In this document: piece by piece, positions 24,475-36,590 of the stretch | Layout: every line of letters starts with the position of its first letter | Position numbering within the stretch: the stretch's first letter is position 1 | NCBI GenBank assembly: GCA_960531495.1 | Contig: OY482849.1 | Coordinates: forward strand, 31,560,518-31,624,517 | Reading direction: 5' to 3' | DNA length: 64,000 nt | Source of the DNA: Zeus faber | Lineage: Eukaryota > Chordata > Actinopteri > Zeiformes > Zeidae | Program-made: the position numbers and the translations under genes | The notes under the pieces: model-generated | Told to the model about the DNA's origin: nothing | Seen by the model: only the letters and a program-made list of their open reading frames with translations | The model's database searches: none

Positions 24475-25919
24475 GTACGTATGTGTATGAAAGGAAGACA
24501 AGCGGGTTTGTGAGGCTGGGCAGACGCTCGGTGTAGGCAAAGGAGCCGCAGGAGCAAATAGCCTTTGTGATGAATGCGATATTTATCATGTCTGTTCCAA
24601 AAGCAATTCCCAAAACTGCAAAACACAATTCCTCACACTTCTGCCAACGGCCGAACAGATCATGTTGGCAGATCATGTCTGATGAGTTGGCGCTGCAGCG
24701 TGGATTAATGGCGCCCGTTTATAAAGAAGGTCCAGACACGAGGCCAGTAAAAAGTATCAAGTTGGTGGCGCTCGTGTCACGGGTGGTTTATGTAAACCAG
24801 ACATTCCACAGCGACAAAGAGCGGCTCCGCCAACACATTACAGCAGCTGGCACAACAGAATTCCTTAAATATCCCTGAGACCATCTCCACTATCCGTCTG
24901 CCGCAGCCACGGCGCGGCTCCCTCCAACGGCAGGCCCCGGGGCGGTCAGGACTTGCCCCTCAAAAGTGCCGAAAAAAGGTTAGGCTCTTTGTCTGTTCTG
25001 TTTCTGACAACCCTGACTTACAAGTTGCATACTATTCCAAGTATATTGACCAACTCTCCAAAATGGTGATTTAGGCTCCAAATTGTGCTTGAGTTGCAGA
25101 CAGTGACTGCATAATGTCTCTTATATTTATTTAGAATAATGCATATATGCACTCGAGATACCACCATATCTAAAATGAGCGCCCTTTATTACAGGGGTTT
25201 CGGATGTGGAGAGGTAAATTCAAGCTTGTACACCGCCACTGACCTCCTCGCTGTGACCAATCCTGTCATTTCAAATCGGATGTCATCTTAAACTTGCAAC
25301 CGTGGTTTGTGGTAAAGATTTAGTTTGCAGTGGTTTGACATATCGAAAGCCAAACAGCCAGTAAAAAAAACATAGATCTTCCTCCTGCATATGGTCGTCA
25401 TAATAGTCCACATTCATTGTTTATTCTGTGAGGGAGGACGTTACCAGTTTGTAACTTCCTTGCTGGTCAGTGCACTAAAACCCCTTATTATAGCTGTTTA
25501 CACCTTCAAATGAGTTACAGTCATGCTGCTGTGCCCAGAGGCCACCGTGCAATGATGGGCAACAAATCTTAAAATAAAACGTTGGCCTCTCTGGTGGGAA
25601 ATGACATCGCATATACAAAAAAATATAAATACAGATGGACCGTTTTATTCATCTATATAAATGTGTTATTCATATTAATCAGAGTCGGCACATTTTAAGA
25701 AATAAGGCATGTCAATTGGTAATAACGCACTGTAGTGCAGACGGACGGACAGCAGAAAAAAAAACCCCACAACACTTCAAATAAAAATGTGGAAAATTGC
25801 ACTGTTTTGTCAGCCGTTTGTGTGTATGTATGCAAAAAAAAAAAAAAAAACAAACAAAACACAAAAGCCCGCACAAAGCAAAGCACCGCGCTCAGGTCCT
25901 TGCACTGCCTTGCAGAGCT

Positions 25920-26530
25920 CCGGGCCTTTGCAGAAACTTTGATTCAACTAGCGCTCTGTGACGTCACTCCTGGCCGTGGACGTTACGCCGGACTTTAGGA
26001 AGGTTCGGGCTCCGGCGCCACGTCGAGTGCCGCTGGAAGTATCCGCAGCACCCCCCGCTCCCCATGGGGACCGGGTGATCGCAACAAGTGAACGGGACGG
26101 AGGAGAGGTACGGGCCGGCGTGTCTTACCTCGGAGACGGTAGCCACACTGCTAGCCAGTTAGCGCCGTGCTGGCCCCATGGACCCTCCCTCCGCACTCGC
26201 TGCTGCTGCGGCGGCGGCGGCGGATTCTACCGAGAAAAGTTTAAAGTTTAAAGTTTAAAGTTGAACTGTCTCCTGCGCGGGGCGGCGGGCGGCGGAAACA
26301 GACAGCCGCGGGCCGCTTTCCATTGTGTCTGTCCGGGCTGGACGTTTGAAACGAGCGCAGGCTTCAGGGTACAGCGGCGGCGGCGGCGGCGCCAGTCAGA
26401 GCAGCTGGAGTCCCGCTGACCAGAGCCTCGCTGCGGGGAGGTGGAGGTGGAGGTGGAGGTGGCGGGGCGGCGGTGTGGGGTCTGGGCGGAGGGGCGGTCC
26501 GGGTGCTTGCCGCTGCTCCCGATGGTAAAC
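25920..26530 (-). promoter_or_regulatory. CpG-rich candidate promoter, possibly of inava
   Basis: This is GC/CpG-rich DNA with GGC repeats and GCTAGC motifs. A minus-strand donor-like site (CCGAG/GTAAGA, exon end at 26130) would fit an untranslated first exon splicing leftwards towards inava, the next minus-strand gene. No coding start with family similarity is visible on either strand. The link to inava is inference from orientation only. Confidence 0.4.
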
Positions 26531-26689
26531 GAATCACTTTTATTGGCCTCATTTATTTGGGATACAAGTTTCGTCGTTATATTCTGTGGTTGTTGTTTTT
26601 TTAACGAATATTTTGTTTGGGTGAAAATATTCTGTGTTTACTCAATTTGGCCACGAGAGGGCAGTGATGCTTCGTATAGTTGTGAGACC

Positions 26690-26805
26690 ATAGCTACTGT
26701 GGGTGGATGTGTGGGTTGATGGGTGGGAGGGTTGATGTGTGGGTTTATGGATGATGGATGATGGATGGGTGGGTGGGTGGGTGGGCTGATGTGTGGATGG
26801 ATATT
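26690..26805. repeat. GGGT/GGAT-rich tandem repeat
   Basis: Imperfect units of GGGTGGNTGTGT and GATGGATG type fill this stretch. The apparent ORFs (for example a Pro/Thr/His-rich frame on the minus strand) are products of the repeat. Confidence 0.8.
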
Positions 26806-27299
26806 GTCCTTTGTTTAAAAGAAGTAAACAAAAATAAACAAGCAGCCAGTTCTCCAAAAACGCTCGTGTTGCTTCACGATCGGTTCCTCATCAGGGGATT
26901 TGCTGCACAGGTGGAGCTCCTGCGAGGCCACAACAGCCCTCCGATCCTGCGCAAACAACCATGTCGTCCTTCTGGCGCAACTTCCCCCTTTTTCGAAACG
27001 TCGGCCCCTTTCGAACGAAGCAGAGCCCCTGCGCCGCCGCCGACGTTTCTTATTCGAGTATTTCAGATAGAATTAGCGTTTTCAAAGTGATTTTGACCCT
27101 CATGGCGTACGAAGAGTTTTAACGCTTCCCGTTGCAACATACCGTAGGAGTCCAAAAAAGGTGCAGTTGTCAGTCGCGGGGTCGGCGGTGGTTTCCAGTG
27201 GGTTTTGCAACGTGTAGGATTTCCACGACGACGGACGCTGAGATCACATTCTGGGAGCAGCGCAGGCTCAGCGTTGTCACCGCTTGCGCCGTCACTCGA

Positions 27300-29100
27300 A
27301 AAATAGCTGAAGGGTGGAACCGACCTCTGACTTAGCTGTTTTGCAACCGACGCAGAACGCGGGCCTCACCTTTCAGGCCATCAGTGTGTCTTGAAATTGC
27401 TCTTAATCGCTGATTTATTTTGGGGGGGGGAGCGAGGGGGAGAAGGTTTCTGTAGTCAGTTTTCAGAGACCCATAACGTGCGCTTAACCGGAGCCTGGCA
27501 AGCTCAAACATTGCTGGCGTCTTTGGGAACTGGATCCCTGTCCCTAAAAACCTTTTTACCATTTTGAACGTTCAGTTTAATCTTTTCACATGAAAGTCTA
27601 ATTGTGAAAAGACTTGATTTTTAATTTCTGGGAAGTTATTTAGAGGCTGGGGGTTCTTACTCACTATTTAGGATACTGAGAATTACATTGAACACTCCCA
27701 TGTGTGGATTTCATGAAAGTTAATAGTAGTTTGTTATTTGTGTTGAGTCACATTCGGTTTTAAGGGAAGTACTGAACATGAGGCTTTGTGTCTCTCTGCA
27801 CAATTTACACAATATAATAAAATTGCATTTTATGTCTGTTGACTACGTGAATTAAGCAAATCTTAGCTCTCCACCGCTCGCCACCATCTTGGCACATAAC
27901 AAGAGAAGAAAAAGGGGAAAAGAGCCGACTGGTGTTGTAGAAGAAGTTTGTTTGTTTGAAGAGGTCAATAAGTAATAAACACTTTATTGTAACAGTTTAA
28001 TTTATATAAACATAATTTATTGTGGATAATATGCAGTAATTATGATACATAGCACAAATTAACCTTTGGCTTATAATCTCCAAAAGTAACAGTAAGTAAG
28101 TTTCCAAAAGCAGTTTTCTCATTTTTTCAAAAGGTCTTTTACAAAATGTGCATGTACAGAACAATGAGTGATTATATTTTCAGAATTATGACTTTATGAC
28201 TTATGGACTTATTATGACTTTGTTACTGAAGATGATTTTGAGATCAAACAACACATAGAAATAGATGTTAATACATATGAAATGTATTGAATCATGCAAT
28301 AAAATTACATTTTTATTTCAAATTATAAATATTTTTTTTTTACTTAAAAAAAATTGTTTTCATTTTAAAATTGAAGCCAAGGATATGTTTCAGTGTTAAG
28401 ATAAGATTGAATAAAATTAAAGTTTATAAATTTATTATCCTAATTTTTGTGAAACATTTGCAATGCATGTAGCGTTACTTGCACATAGTTTGTTAAATCT
28501 ATTTTATCTATTTATTTTTTACTAAATCTATCAGAAAACAGGATAGTTAATTCAAACATTGAACTCTACTCCCAAGCCCCTTACACTCGTAATAAAAATG
28601 TATAAATATATTCAAATCTCCCTTCTTCACAACATTGAGATGTTGACATGTGAATGGTGTGTTTAACGTTTCATGAATATTGATGTTCATCAGAATAAGG
28701 GTCGTAAAGCTGTACACATTACTGGATACATAAATGTTAACACGCTTGCAAAGTCCTTAAAATATAGGTTTGCCATTTTTTCAACCCTGGCCTTATCATT
28801 CATAACCGTTCACAGCACAAACTCGCTGTAACGCTTTACGACTAGAAACTTGCCACTCTGCCCGGCTTTTATCTGGGCTTAAATTCAGCCCGCCGGGGCA
28901 AACATTTAAGCCTTATAAAAAACAATGTTAAAACACCAAACAAACAAAAAATGTTGCAACCTGGTATCTGGTTTTTCAGGGTTTCATTGACTCTTTTGCA
29001 CTTCCCCAAATCAAAAAAGCCTGGATTGAAAAACAGCGAAGCTATCCTTTAATGCTAGGAACAATCTGTTTAGTCAATAGTCTTATACCCTCCCGTAGAG
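27300..29100. other. AT-rich intergenic DNA, nothing recognised
   Basis: I see no coding frame with family similarity and no named repeat. The stretch between about 27,950 and 28,560 is very AT-rich. It lies downstream of gpr25 on the minus strand. Confidence 0.5.
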
Positions 29101-29167
29101 ACAAGAGATGTGATTAACCGTATTCTACCACGTTTTTCTGTTTTTCTTGTACACTTTGCGCTCTCCG

Positions 29168-30268
29168 TCAGGCTCTCTGACCTACAGACTGAAGGCGAAT
29201 CCTCGTCGCGGTCGTCCCGAAGCTCGCTGAACCGTCGTTCGCGAAAGAAGCTGAGGAACCGGGACTCTGCCAAAACAGACTCTTTGCCTGGCGTCTGAAG
29301 TGGTTGTCCAGTAAACAGTAGATCGCCGGGTTCACGCAGCTGTTGAGAAAGGCCAGGCCGCCTGAGAGGACCAGGCCATTCCACAGCCAGGCTCGTGTGG
29401 AGCAGCCCAGATTGGTATGCGACAGGCGTGAGCCGATGATGGCGGCCTTGAAGAGGTTAAACGGGAGCCAGGACACCACGAAGAGGGCTACTATGGCGAG
29501 GACGATCTTCAGGGAGCGATGGCACCGCGCCTTGGCGTGGGGGTTGGCCGTGCCGAAGCGGTGGTGGCGGCGGAGGCGCACGAGCACCGTGCTGTAGCAG
29601 AGGAGGAGGACGAACACGGGGAGGGCGAAGGTGAGGAGCGCGGTGGACAAGCTCAGGCCGAGGAAGAGCGGCGACTCCTCGTCGTCCAGGCAGGAGGGGA
29701 CGCCGTCGAACCACTCCACCCTCCGATACACCAGGGCGGGGACGCCCAGCGCCAGGGAGGTCGCCCACACCGCGGCGCAGGTGAGCCGAATGCACCGGGC
29801 GCCCCTGAGGAACCTGGATTGCGTGAGTTTCACCACGGCGAGGTAGCGGTCCACGCTCATGCAGGTGAGCAGGAAGATGTTGGAGAAGCGGTTCACGGCG
29901 ACGACGTAGCTGCTCAGTTTGCACAGGGCGTTTCCCAGCCGCCCGAAGTCCCACCGGCCGCCCCGGCCGGCGGAGATCGCCCACAGGGGCAGCGTGAGCA
30001 CGAACACGAGGTCGGCGACGGCCAGATTGGTCACAAACAGGTCCGCGAGCCGGCTCCTGCCCCTCCGTCCTTTCGGGCGCAACACCATGATCACGAAGAT
30101 GTTTCCCAGAAGGCCGGTGAGAAACAAGAGGATATACAACACGGGCAGATAGATTTTGGAGCCGCGGGGAGCGGAGCTGGGACAGTCCACGATGTTATCC
30201 AGGTAGTAACTGTCGCTGTCCGTGAGGTTCTCAAGGTAGACGTAGGACATGTCAGTGGTATATTCCAT
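29168..30268 (-). CDS. gpr25: GPR25-type class A G-protein-coupled receptor (single exon)
   Basis: This is an intact 366-aa, seven-helix receptor in one exon. The N-terminus has an N-glycosylation site (Asn14), several Tyr residues next to acidic residues, and Cys29. TM1 starts near residue 39 with the GLLGN motif. LAVADL marks TM2, DRY (140-142) ends TM3, Cys116 and Cys193 can form the usual TM3-ECL2 disulfide, SWLPFN marks TM6 and NPAIY ends TM7. Similarity to mammalian GPR25 is clear in DFGRLG...LCKLSS and MSVDRYLAVVK. Mammalian GPR25 is a lymphocyte receptor recently linked to the chemokine-like ligand CXCL17. The neighbouring inava also adjoins GPR25 in mammals, which supports the name. 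A chemokine-receptor-like paralogue is the main alternative. Confidence 0.88.
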   Translation of the reverse strand: MEYTTDMSYVYLENLTDSDSYYLDNIVDCPSSAPRGSKIYLPVLYILLFLTGLLGNIFVIMVLRPKGRRGRSRLADLFVTNLAVADLVFVLTLPLWAISAGRGGRWDFGRLGNALCKLSSYVVAVNRFSNIFLLTCMSVDRYLAVVKLTQSRFLRGARCIRLTCAAVWATSLALGVPALVYRRVEWFDGVPSCLDDEESPLFLGLSLSTALLTFALPVFVLLLCYSTVLVRLRRHHRFGTANPHAKARCHRSLKIVLAIVALFVVSWLPFNLFKAAIIGSRLSHTNLGCSTRAWLWNGLVLSGGLAFLNSCVNPAIYCLLDNHFRRQAKSLFWQSPGSSASFANDGSASFGTTATRIRLQSVGQRA

Positions 30269-31550
30269 TGTGTGTCAAGTAGAGGCTCTTCAAAGCTTCT
30301 CTCTTGTGGCATCGTGCAGGGGCAACCTCAAGCCTTGACCCAAGCGCAGATCACATGACTGCAAACCACACGCAAACTGCAGTGGCTTCTCTTTCTTTCT
30401 CCTCCCGCTCTTACCGTTCTGCTGTCCTTCAGTATTCTACCCTGTGTGCGGTGCAACAAATTCATTAAATATGCCCTCCTCAAAGATTCTTCCAAAAGGT
30501 TTTAAGCTGTATAGATCTTGAACCATCAGGTGATTTTCAGGCGTTCTAACACTGGAGTTTATTACGTCGACAAAAATAAATGAGATAAAGCAGACGATAT
30601 GGATATCCTTTTTATTTTTTTTTATTGCCACAAAAAGAACAGATGTAACCTACCAAGGGTAACATTTATTTAACTAGTGTTTTAGACAAAGTGCAGGGGG
30701 GTGGGGCTTTGAAGGACACAGCCACAGGAGAGGAGAAATGAACACAGCTTGGAGACCAAAATAAACCTTTTTCCTTTACATTATCCAGCCCACGATGAAC
30801 ACTCGGTAGAGGGTGGAAAAAGCTGCCAGCGGCTCAGACCGCCTTTCTGAAGTGTTCCGAAATGCAGTCAGGAGGAAAGCCTCATATTGAAACTAACTGA
30901 AGAGTACCAATTCTTGAATAAGTGAAATAATTGCAATAGTCACAAGCAGGGATTATTCAAGATTATTTCAGATTTGTACTGGAGGAGAAATGAAACGAGC
31001 GGGTGAAAATGAATGATTGCTTTGGGAAACATGCTTTAGTACCAACTTGAAAACATTCACACCAAGTGGTTTGCCATGTAAAATGTATAGTGCTTGTTGT
31101 TTTTCCTATCGTTGATAATTCAATCTACTCATGGTAAATAAGAATTCAGGCACTAAATCTTTGATGATCTAAAGAAAACCCTTTGGAAAGCAAACAGTGT
31201 AGATATGTTGTGTTGATATGCCTCAATATGACCATAATCAGCAGGACTCCTATTTGTTATTTCATTAACAGGATATGAGCTTGTGCCGGACATTCTAATC
31301 ATCATATGGTGCTTACATAATAGGAATAGATGTTAATATTCTTATTTTGGCAGCAATACTAATGTAAATATAGAGACACTCATGGACAGCACTGCTACGG
31401 TTGCATTTTGATAGAGAAACTCAAAAACAAAACAAAAAAACCTCCCTTCCTGTAGGACAACTGCCTCGGGAATGGATTTCAGGGAATTTAGCTATTAAGT
31501 CTAAATCTTGGCGTGTGTGTTAAGAAGTCCGAAGAACAGTCAGACGACTC
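30269..31550. other. Intergenic between gpr25 and olfml3, nothing recognised
   Basis: This holds the gpr25 5' flank followed by AT-rich DNA. No gene, tRNA-like or repeat structure could be supported. Confidence 0.5.
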
Positions 31551-31557
31551 ATGTTAT

Positions 31558-31563
31558 TTTATT
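31558..31563 (-). terminator. Candidate olfml3 polyadenylation signal
   Basis: TTTATT on the plus strand reads AATAAA on the minus strand, about 180 bases after the olfml3 stop codon. Confidence 0.4.
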
Positions 31564-31744
31564 CAAACTAAGTTTAAACTTGTGTATGACCTTTAAAAAT
31601 TCTATGATCTGTAGGTCAATGTCATAACGTTGCTTTAATATTGTTATACTGCCTATAATATCCCCCTTGTAAGAGTCCAGCACTTTTGAATTAGAAAATT
31701 GAAAAGTCTGACTCCAGACTATCCCGGGGGAGGCACTGCTCAGC

Positions 31745-34234
31745 TCAGATCTCCAGCTTAGTTTTCATCACCAGCTTGTATAAAATCTGGTAGCCATCAT
31801 CCCAGGCATAGAGGAGCTGCTCTTGTGGATTGTACTTCAAACTGGAGTGGGCTCCGTAGCGCTTGGGGAAGTAAACCAGCGGGGCGTCGTCATTCGTCAC
31901 CATGTCGTTCACATCGAAGACGCACTGTATACGTGAACGACCCGGCTGCTTGGTGTTATAAACCACATACAGGGTGCCGCAAATGACAAAAGCCGCCTCT
32001 GCGTTCTCCCGCGGACATGTCGAGTCCCACATCTGCTCGATGTCCAGGGTGCTGGCGTCCATTTTAGCCAGGGATATGTACCTCTCGTTTTGCTGAGTTG
32101 CGTAGATCGCCCACAGGCCCTCCTCGTCCACGGCCAGGTCGATCACGGTCTCCGGCGTCAGGCTGTACACGGGGACGTGGTCCTCGGCCAGGAACACCGC
32201 GCTGTCGACCACGGAGCCGTTCCTCAGGTCGTACTTCACCACCATCAGCTGCTCGGCCTCCTTTACGTAATACACGTGGTTGTTGTAGATAACGTGGCCG
32301 GTTCCCTTCCAGGTTGAGGGAAGCCTCAGGAGATTGGCCAGGGAAGTGCCCAGGGAGCTGGAGAAGTCCTGCACGGAGGCAAACTCATGGATGGTATCGT
32401 CATCGGTCCCGTTTAAAATGTACACCTTCCCGGATCCCCCTTTCACATCTTTGGTCCACATGCCCTTCGGCCCGCCCAGCCTCTTCAGGATTTTCATGGC
32501 TTTGATGCTGGAGATCATGTCCTTACAATCTAGAGGCATAAAGGATTTGTTTTTGCTTAATTATGGACGTTTTTTATAATAATAATAATAGAGACATCTT
32601 TAACATGTTCAGTACTGGCAACGCTGTTTGTAGAGGTAGGCTGCAGGGTTTTTGAAAATAGATGTATCAAATCGAAATTCACTTGGTGTATAATACTGAA
32701 ACCATGTACAACATGGTTTCAGTAACCAGGGGGCAGAGCTGAAGTGGCGTGTCTCTCTTGCGATTGTAAAGATGAAAAAAACGAAAAACAGATCAAACTG
32801 ATCAAACTGGACCACCAGCCGACCCCTGTTCTTCTCAGAAGCAATCTCCATTTCATAGTGAATCGGTCTGGGAGCTAAAGAAAACCTGGTAGAGGAACGG
32901 CAACTGAACAGAAAGGACAAAAAAAATATCTAAGCATCTAACGTTCACCGATAAAAAAACAACAACCAAAAAACGTGAGAATAGCATATCTTGTTAAGCC
33001 TTAGAGGCAGAAGCTTTATTCTACCCACATCTCACCTGAGAGCTTGGAGTACTTGGCCTTGTTCTTCTCCTTCACCTGCGTCAGCTGCTGCTCCACCAGC
33101 TTGTCGTCCACGTCCACGCAGGGCTGAGCCCCGTTCTGGGTCTCCAGGTAGTCCATCTCGCGCTCCACGCGGTCCACCCGCGTACCGACGCTTTCGAGGT
33201 TGGTGCGCAGCGCCTCCTTCTCTTTGTCCAGGTTCTCCAGCTGAGAAACCATCTGCTGCTTCAGCTCCCGCAGCTCCGAGGTGTAGCGGCTGGTCTGCTC
33301 ATGCCACAGAGAAATGCGATCCTAGAGCCAAAGGAGGTCAAGGGGCTCGATTATGTCCTAGAACGCCCTGTCTCTTTCTTCCGCTAATAACTAAAAAGAA
33401 AAACAGACTCTTTCTATTTTACATGCTAATATTCATCTTCATGTAGTACACAATACAGACAAGACACCAAGTGTTAGATTTCCTCAAGGTTCAACCTCGA
33501 GGAGCGTGAATGTATGGACAACCCTGCATGCTGACCTTCCTCCGAAGGGAACACTACAGCACACTATGTCGAAATATAAAGACTAAAGGATTGTAAAGCT
33601 CCAATTCAATTGAGTCTTGAATCGAAAATCATCTTTATCGTCTACATTACCGAGAGTTGTAGAGAGAGAGAGAGAGAGAGGAGAGAGAAAGAAAGCAAGA
33701 AGAGAGAGGGAGAGGGAGGAGGAGAAAGAGATAGTAATGAAAATAATGGTTGTGTAACAATCTGGGCAGAAATACTGTAATCTGAAATTATCCTGTTGCT
33801 CGAGATATTTCTGCAGCACAACAGTTAAGAAGTTAGTTTCAGGATGTGTGAGTCATCCCTGATGGGAAAGTAGAGCACACCAATGAAGACCTGCATTTCT
33901 AATCGACACAATTCCATATCAATTCTTTACAAATACATACATCCTATATAAATATTTAGCAAACAAACAAAAACACAAAAAAGGACCATGTAAGAGAAAC
34001 AGCAATTTGTGTGTGCACTTTCTCCTCACACCTCCCAGATCTGCATTCCATTGACAAAGCCCGTTGCTGGAAAGTTCCTCTCCAGAGGTACTCTGGATGC
34101 CAGGGGTCAGCAGGGAGGAAAAGTCAAAATCTTACCTCGATAGCCAGCAGTCTGCGCTCCAAATAGTCAATCAGTGCTTGGTGTTGAGCGCCGGCGAAGC
34201 AGGCCAAAGTCACCAACACAACTAGTGCCCTCAT
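31745..34234 (-). CDS. olfml3: Olfactomedin-like 3, secreted matrix glycoprotein (3 exons)
   Basis: OLFML3 is a secreted olfactomedin-domain protein. The Xenopus homologue scaffolds chordin cleavage in dorsoventral patterning, and in mammals it is linked to angiogenesis and microglia. Exons are 34136-34234, 33036-33321 and 31745-32529; phases close to give 389 aa (human 406). The first exon gives a signal peptide (MRALVVLVTLACFAGAQ). The second encodes a coiled coil (EKEALRT...RVDRVEREMDYLETQN) ending near PCVDVDDK. The third is the whole olfactomedin domain, from DCKDM through MKILKRLGG, TVIDLAVDEEGLWAIYAT and CPRENAEAAFVICGTLYVVYNT to the YAWDDGYQILYKL end. Teleosts have olfml3a and olfml3b; I cannot say which this is. 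Confidence 0.95.
33658..33735. repeat. GA-rich simple sequence
   Basis: Imperfect GA/GGA repeats lie in the first olfml3 intron. The Ser/Leu-rich ORF across them is an artefact. Confidence 0.85.
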
Positions 34235-34949
34235 TTTGTGGCTGGGCGAGTATACTGTAACCCTCGCTCTTACCGAGTTAGGGAGAGTGTGTGGCGGGAC
34301 CAGAGGATCCAGGGAGCTGCGCTGGAATGTTTTAGTAAGCTCATAGGGAGGAGCTGGAAACATCTGGCGCTGATGGAACCAAATACTCTTAAAGAGACAC
34401 AAGTGGAGACAATCTCTCCTGCTTGTCTATCCATGTGGTTATGTGCTTAAGTGTACTGTAACATGACACTACAGTGTTCACTTGTTTTGAAGTACAATGA
34501 AGTGAATCTGTTTATTTACCGTCAACAAAATCAACATTTCAGATAGAATGACCAAAATGTGGCCGGCACTACTGTTTGTGAGCAGGAGTGCAGGGGTCTA
34601 TATTAAGCAGGTGTCACAGCCCCGGCCGTGCCTGCAGTCCTTTCCCTTGTGTTTCCATGTGATTCCCTTTTCTCTGTGTCTCCTGTTTTCCCTTCTTTAT
34701 CTCTGGGTGTGTGTCTGTGGTGTGGCTATGTCGCGTTCCGGCTCCCTCCTGATTGCAGTTCATTCACCTTCCCTGCCCGGCCTGCACATCTGCCTTCCAT
34801 CAACTTATCACCTCAACGGTGTATCTACTCTACTTCAACTACAGTGGTGGTCTCTCACTCTCGGCCGCTCTGCCTACTAAATCCGTGAGCTCATCCTCCG
34901 CCATCCATACTCACTCCCTCATCTTGACCTTGTCCCGAAACCAGACAAC

Positions 34950-36362
34950 ACATCAAAACCTTGTATTGACTATAGGAAGGTGAACCAGGTGACTAAGGCT
35001 GATGCCTTCCCAATTCCCAGATCTGTAAGATTGCCTAGACAGGATCAGGGGAGCTGAGGTTGTGTCAAAGTTGGATTTACTGAAGGTGTATTAGCAGGGG
35101 CCTCTGACTCCACGGGCCAAAGATATTTCAGCCTTTGTGACACCCAATGGCCTGAATGTGTGTAATGTTCAGTGGTTACCTATAATGACGATGTGGTCAT
35201 TTACAGTAGAATATGGGAAGAGCATCTTATACACCTGCGGACGGCAAGCTATTAAAGAGGTTACGAGAGACACTTCTTGTTGTGAATTTATCTTTTTATA
35301 AGTGTGAGTTTGGAAAGGGTAAGTAACCTATCTTGGGATGAGGAAAGGTGTTCCTCGTCGTGGCCAAATCAAAGCCATCCTTGATCTTCCCCCACCAAAG
35401 AGCCGATGGGAAGTTATGATAGTGTGGAGTATGTGTGAATTCTATTGGAAATTTGTACCTAACTTTGCTGCGATTACTGAACCATTGACTAACCTCCTTA
35501 AGAATAATGTCAAGTTTGTTTGGACAAAACCTGTTAGTGCGCTTTTGGAGGGGTGAAAGCCATATTGGCATGTGATCTTGTGTTGCTGGCTCCCAATTTT
35601 GATGCATCTTTTAAGCTGGCGTTGGATGCCTGTGAAATGGGAGTGGGGCGGTACTCTTGCAAGCAGATGCAGTTGGACTAGATACCACCAGTAGCTTATT
35701 GTGGTGGGGTAACCAGTAACCAGATAACAGTGTCGGATATGGTTTGCATGGTAGTCAGTGCCTCCCTCTGTCTGATCAGCTACACCTACACCTGTCCTGG
35801 GTCCAGGTAATTGGGCCCAGGAAAAGTGTGGCTGTATACCTGTTGCTCGTTAGACTAATCAACGAGCAACAGGTAAAACCCCATCCCCACACACGCTGGA
35901 GAGGAGCTTCTGTCATGATATGTTGTCCATCTGCTCCAGTCTTGTTCCACCTAGCCCACTCGCTACAATAAACGAGTGTGTTTCCAACCCCATCGTCTGT
36001 GTCTCTGTGTCGGAGGGTCCTGAAAACGACACTTGGGTGGCATGTGGCAGGTGTAAACTGCCACACTTATTTCTCTAAGATGCAAAAAAAACATCAGAAG
36101 GCTTATTCAACCATCGAGGAGGAAGCTTTGGGTCTTGTCTTGGCGGTCAAGCATTTTGAAGTGTATGTGTCAGGTTGAGAGGTTGTGGTGTACACGGAAC
36201 ACAATCTGCTGGCTTTCTTAGTCAAGTTCAAAATATCTAACACCAGAGTGTTCAGGTGGGCACTAGTTTTAAAGCCATATAGTCTGGTTGTACAGCACGT
36301 GGTGGGAAAGGATAACGTATTGGCAGATGCGCTGTCCCATAGGCCAGTAGGGGAGCCTACTT
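34950..36362 (+). pseudogene. Decayed Ty3/gypsy retrotransposon pol fragment 1
   Basis: Broken reading frames keep gypsy landmarks in order: a reverse-transcriptase entry motif (IDYRKVNQVTKADAFPIPR) near 34963-35025, the RT-RNase H junction (NFAAITEPLTNLL) near 35459-35510, RNase H (STIEEEALGLVLAVKHFE) near 36100-36170 and the tail (KDNVLADALSH) near 36310-36345. Stops, frameshifts and an unrelated-looking insert at about 35700-36050 make it dead. No LTR or gag was recognised. It is an old transposon copy lying between olfml3 and avil. Confidence 0.85.
35839..35873. repeat. Perfect 13-bp inverted repeat
   Basis: CCTGTTGCTCGTT (35839-35851) and its exact inverse complement (35861-35873) flank a nine-base loop. 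The hairpin lies inside the non-pol insert that interrupts gypsy fragment 1. Confidence 0.8.
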
Positions 36363-36386
36363 GAATGACCATCTAGTCAGTTCCTG

Positions 36387-36590
36387 GGATTTACATTTTA
36401 GTCATTTAGCAGACGCTTTTATCCAAAGCGACTTACAATTATTCAAACACCGACGGACGCAGCCATCAGGAGCTAAGTGTCTTGCTCAAGGACACTACAG
36501 CATGCTAGCAGGAGGAGCCTGGGATCGAACCAGCAACCTTTAGATCACTAGACGACCAGCTCTACCTCCTGAGCTACCACCCCCAGTTTA
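36387..36590 (-). mobile_element. tRNA-derived SINE
   Basis: Read on the minus strand, the element starts with a tRNA-like RNA polymerase III promoter: an A box in TAGCTCAGGAGGTAGAG (within 36560-36578) and a B box GGTTCGATCCC (36521-36531). Its 3' part is the widespread fish tail around GTCGCTTTGGATAAAAGCG and TCTGCTAAATGAC. The length of about 200 bp suits a SINE. It sits between the two gypsy fragments. No clear target-site duplication was found. Confidence 0.85.

Larger units (their letters stand above)
21031..25900 (-). other. inava upstream region: repeats and a candidate untranslated exon
   Basis: No coding exon with family similarity is found here. The stretch contains a pair of direct repeats (22214 and 24233), a short tandem duplication (about 22758-22795) and a GGC repeat. 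On the minus strand a good donor (CTCTG/GTAAGC, exon end at 23411) sits immediately beside the GGC repeat and could end an untranslated inava exon. The ORFs in the interval look like chance frames. Confidence 0.4.

Noticed and set aside
29519-30358. 279-aa plus-strand ORF rich in Glu, Ala and Gly
   Set aside because: It is the antisense shadow of the gpr25 exon; composition follows the GC-rich opposite strand.
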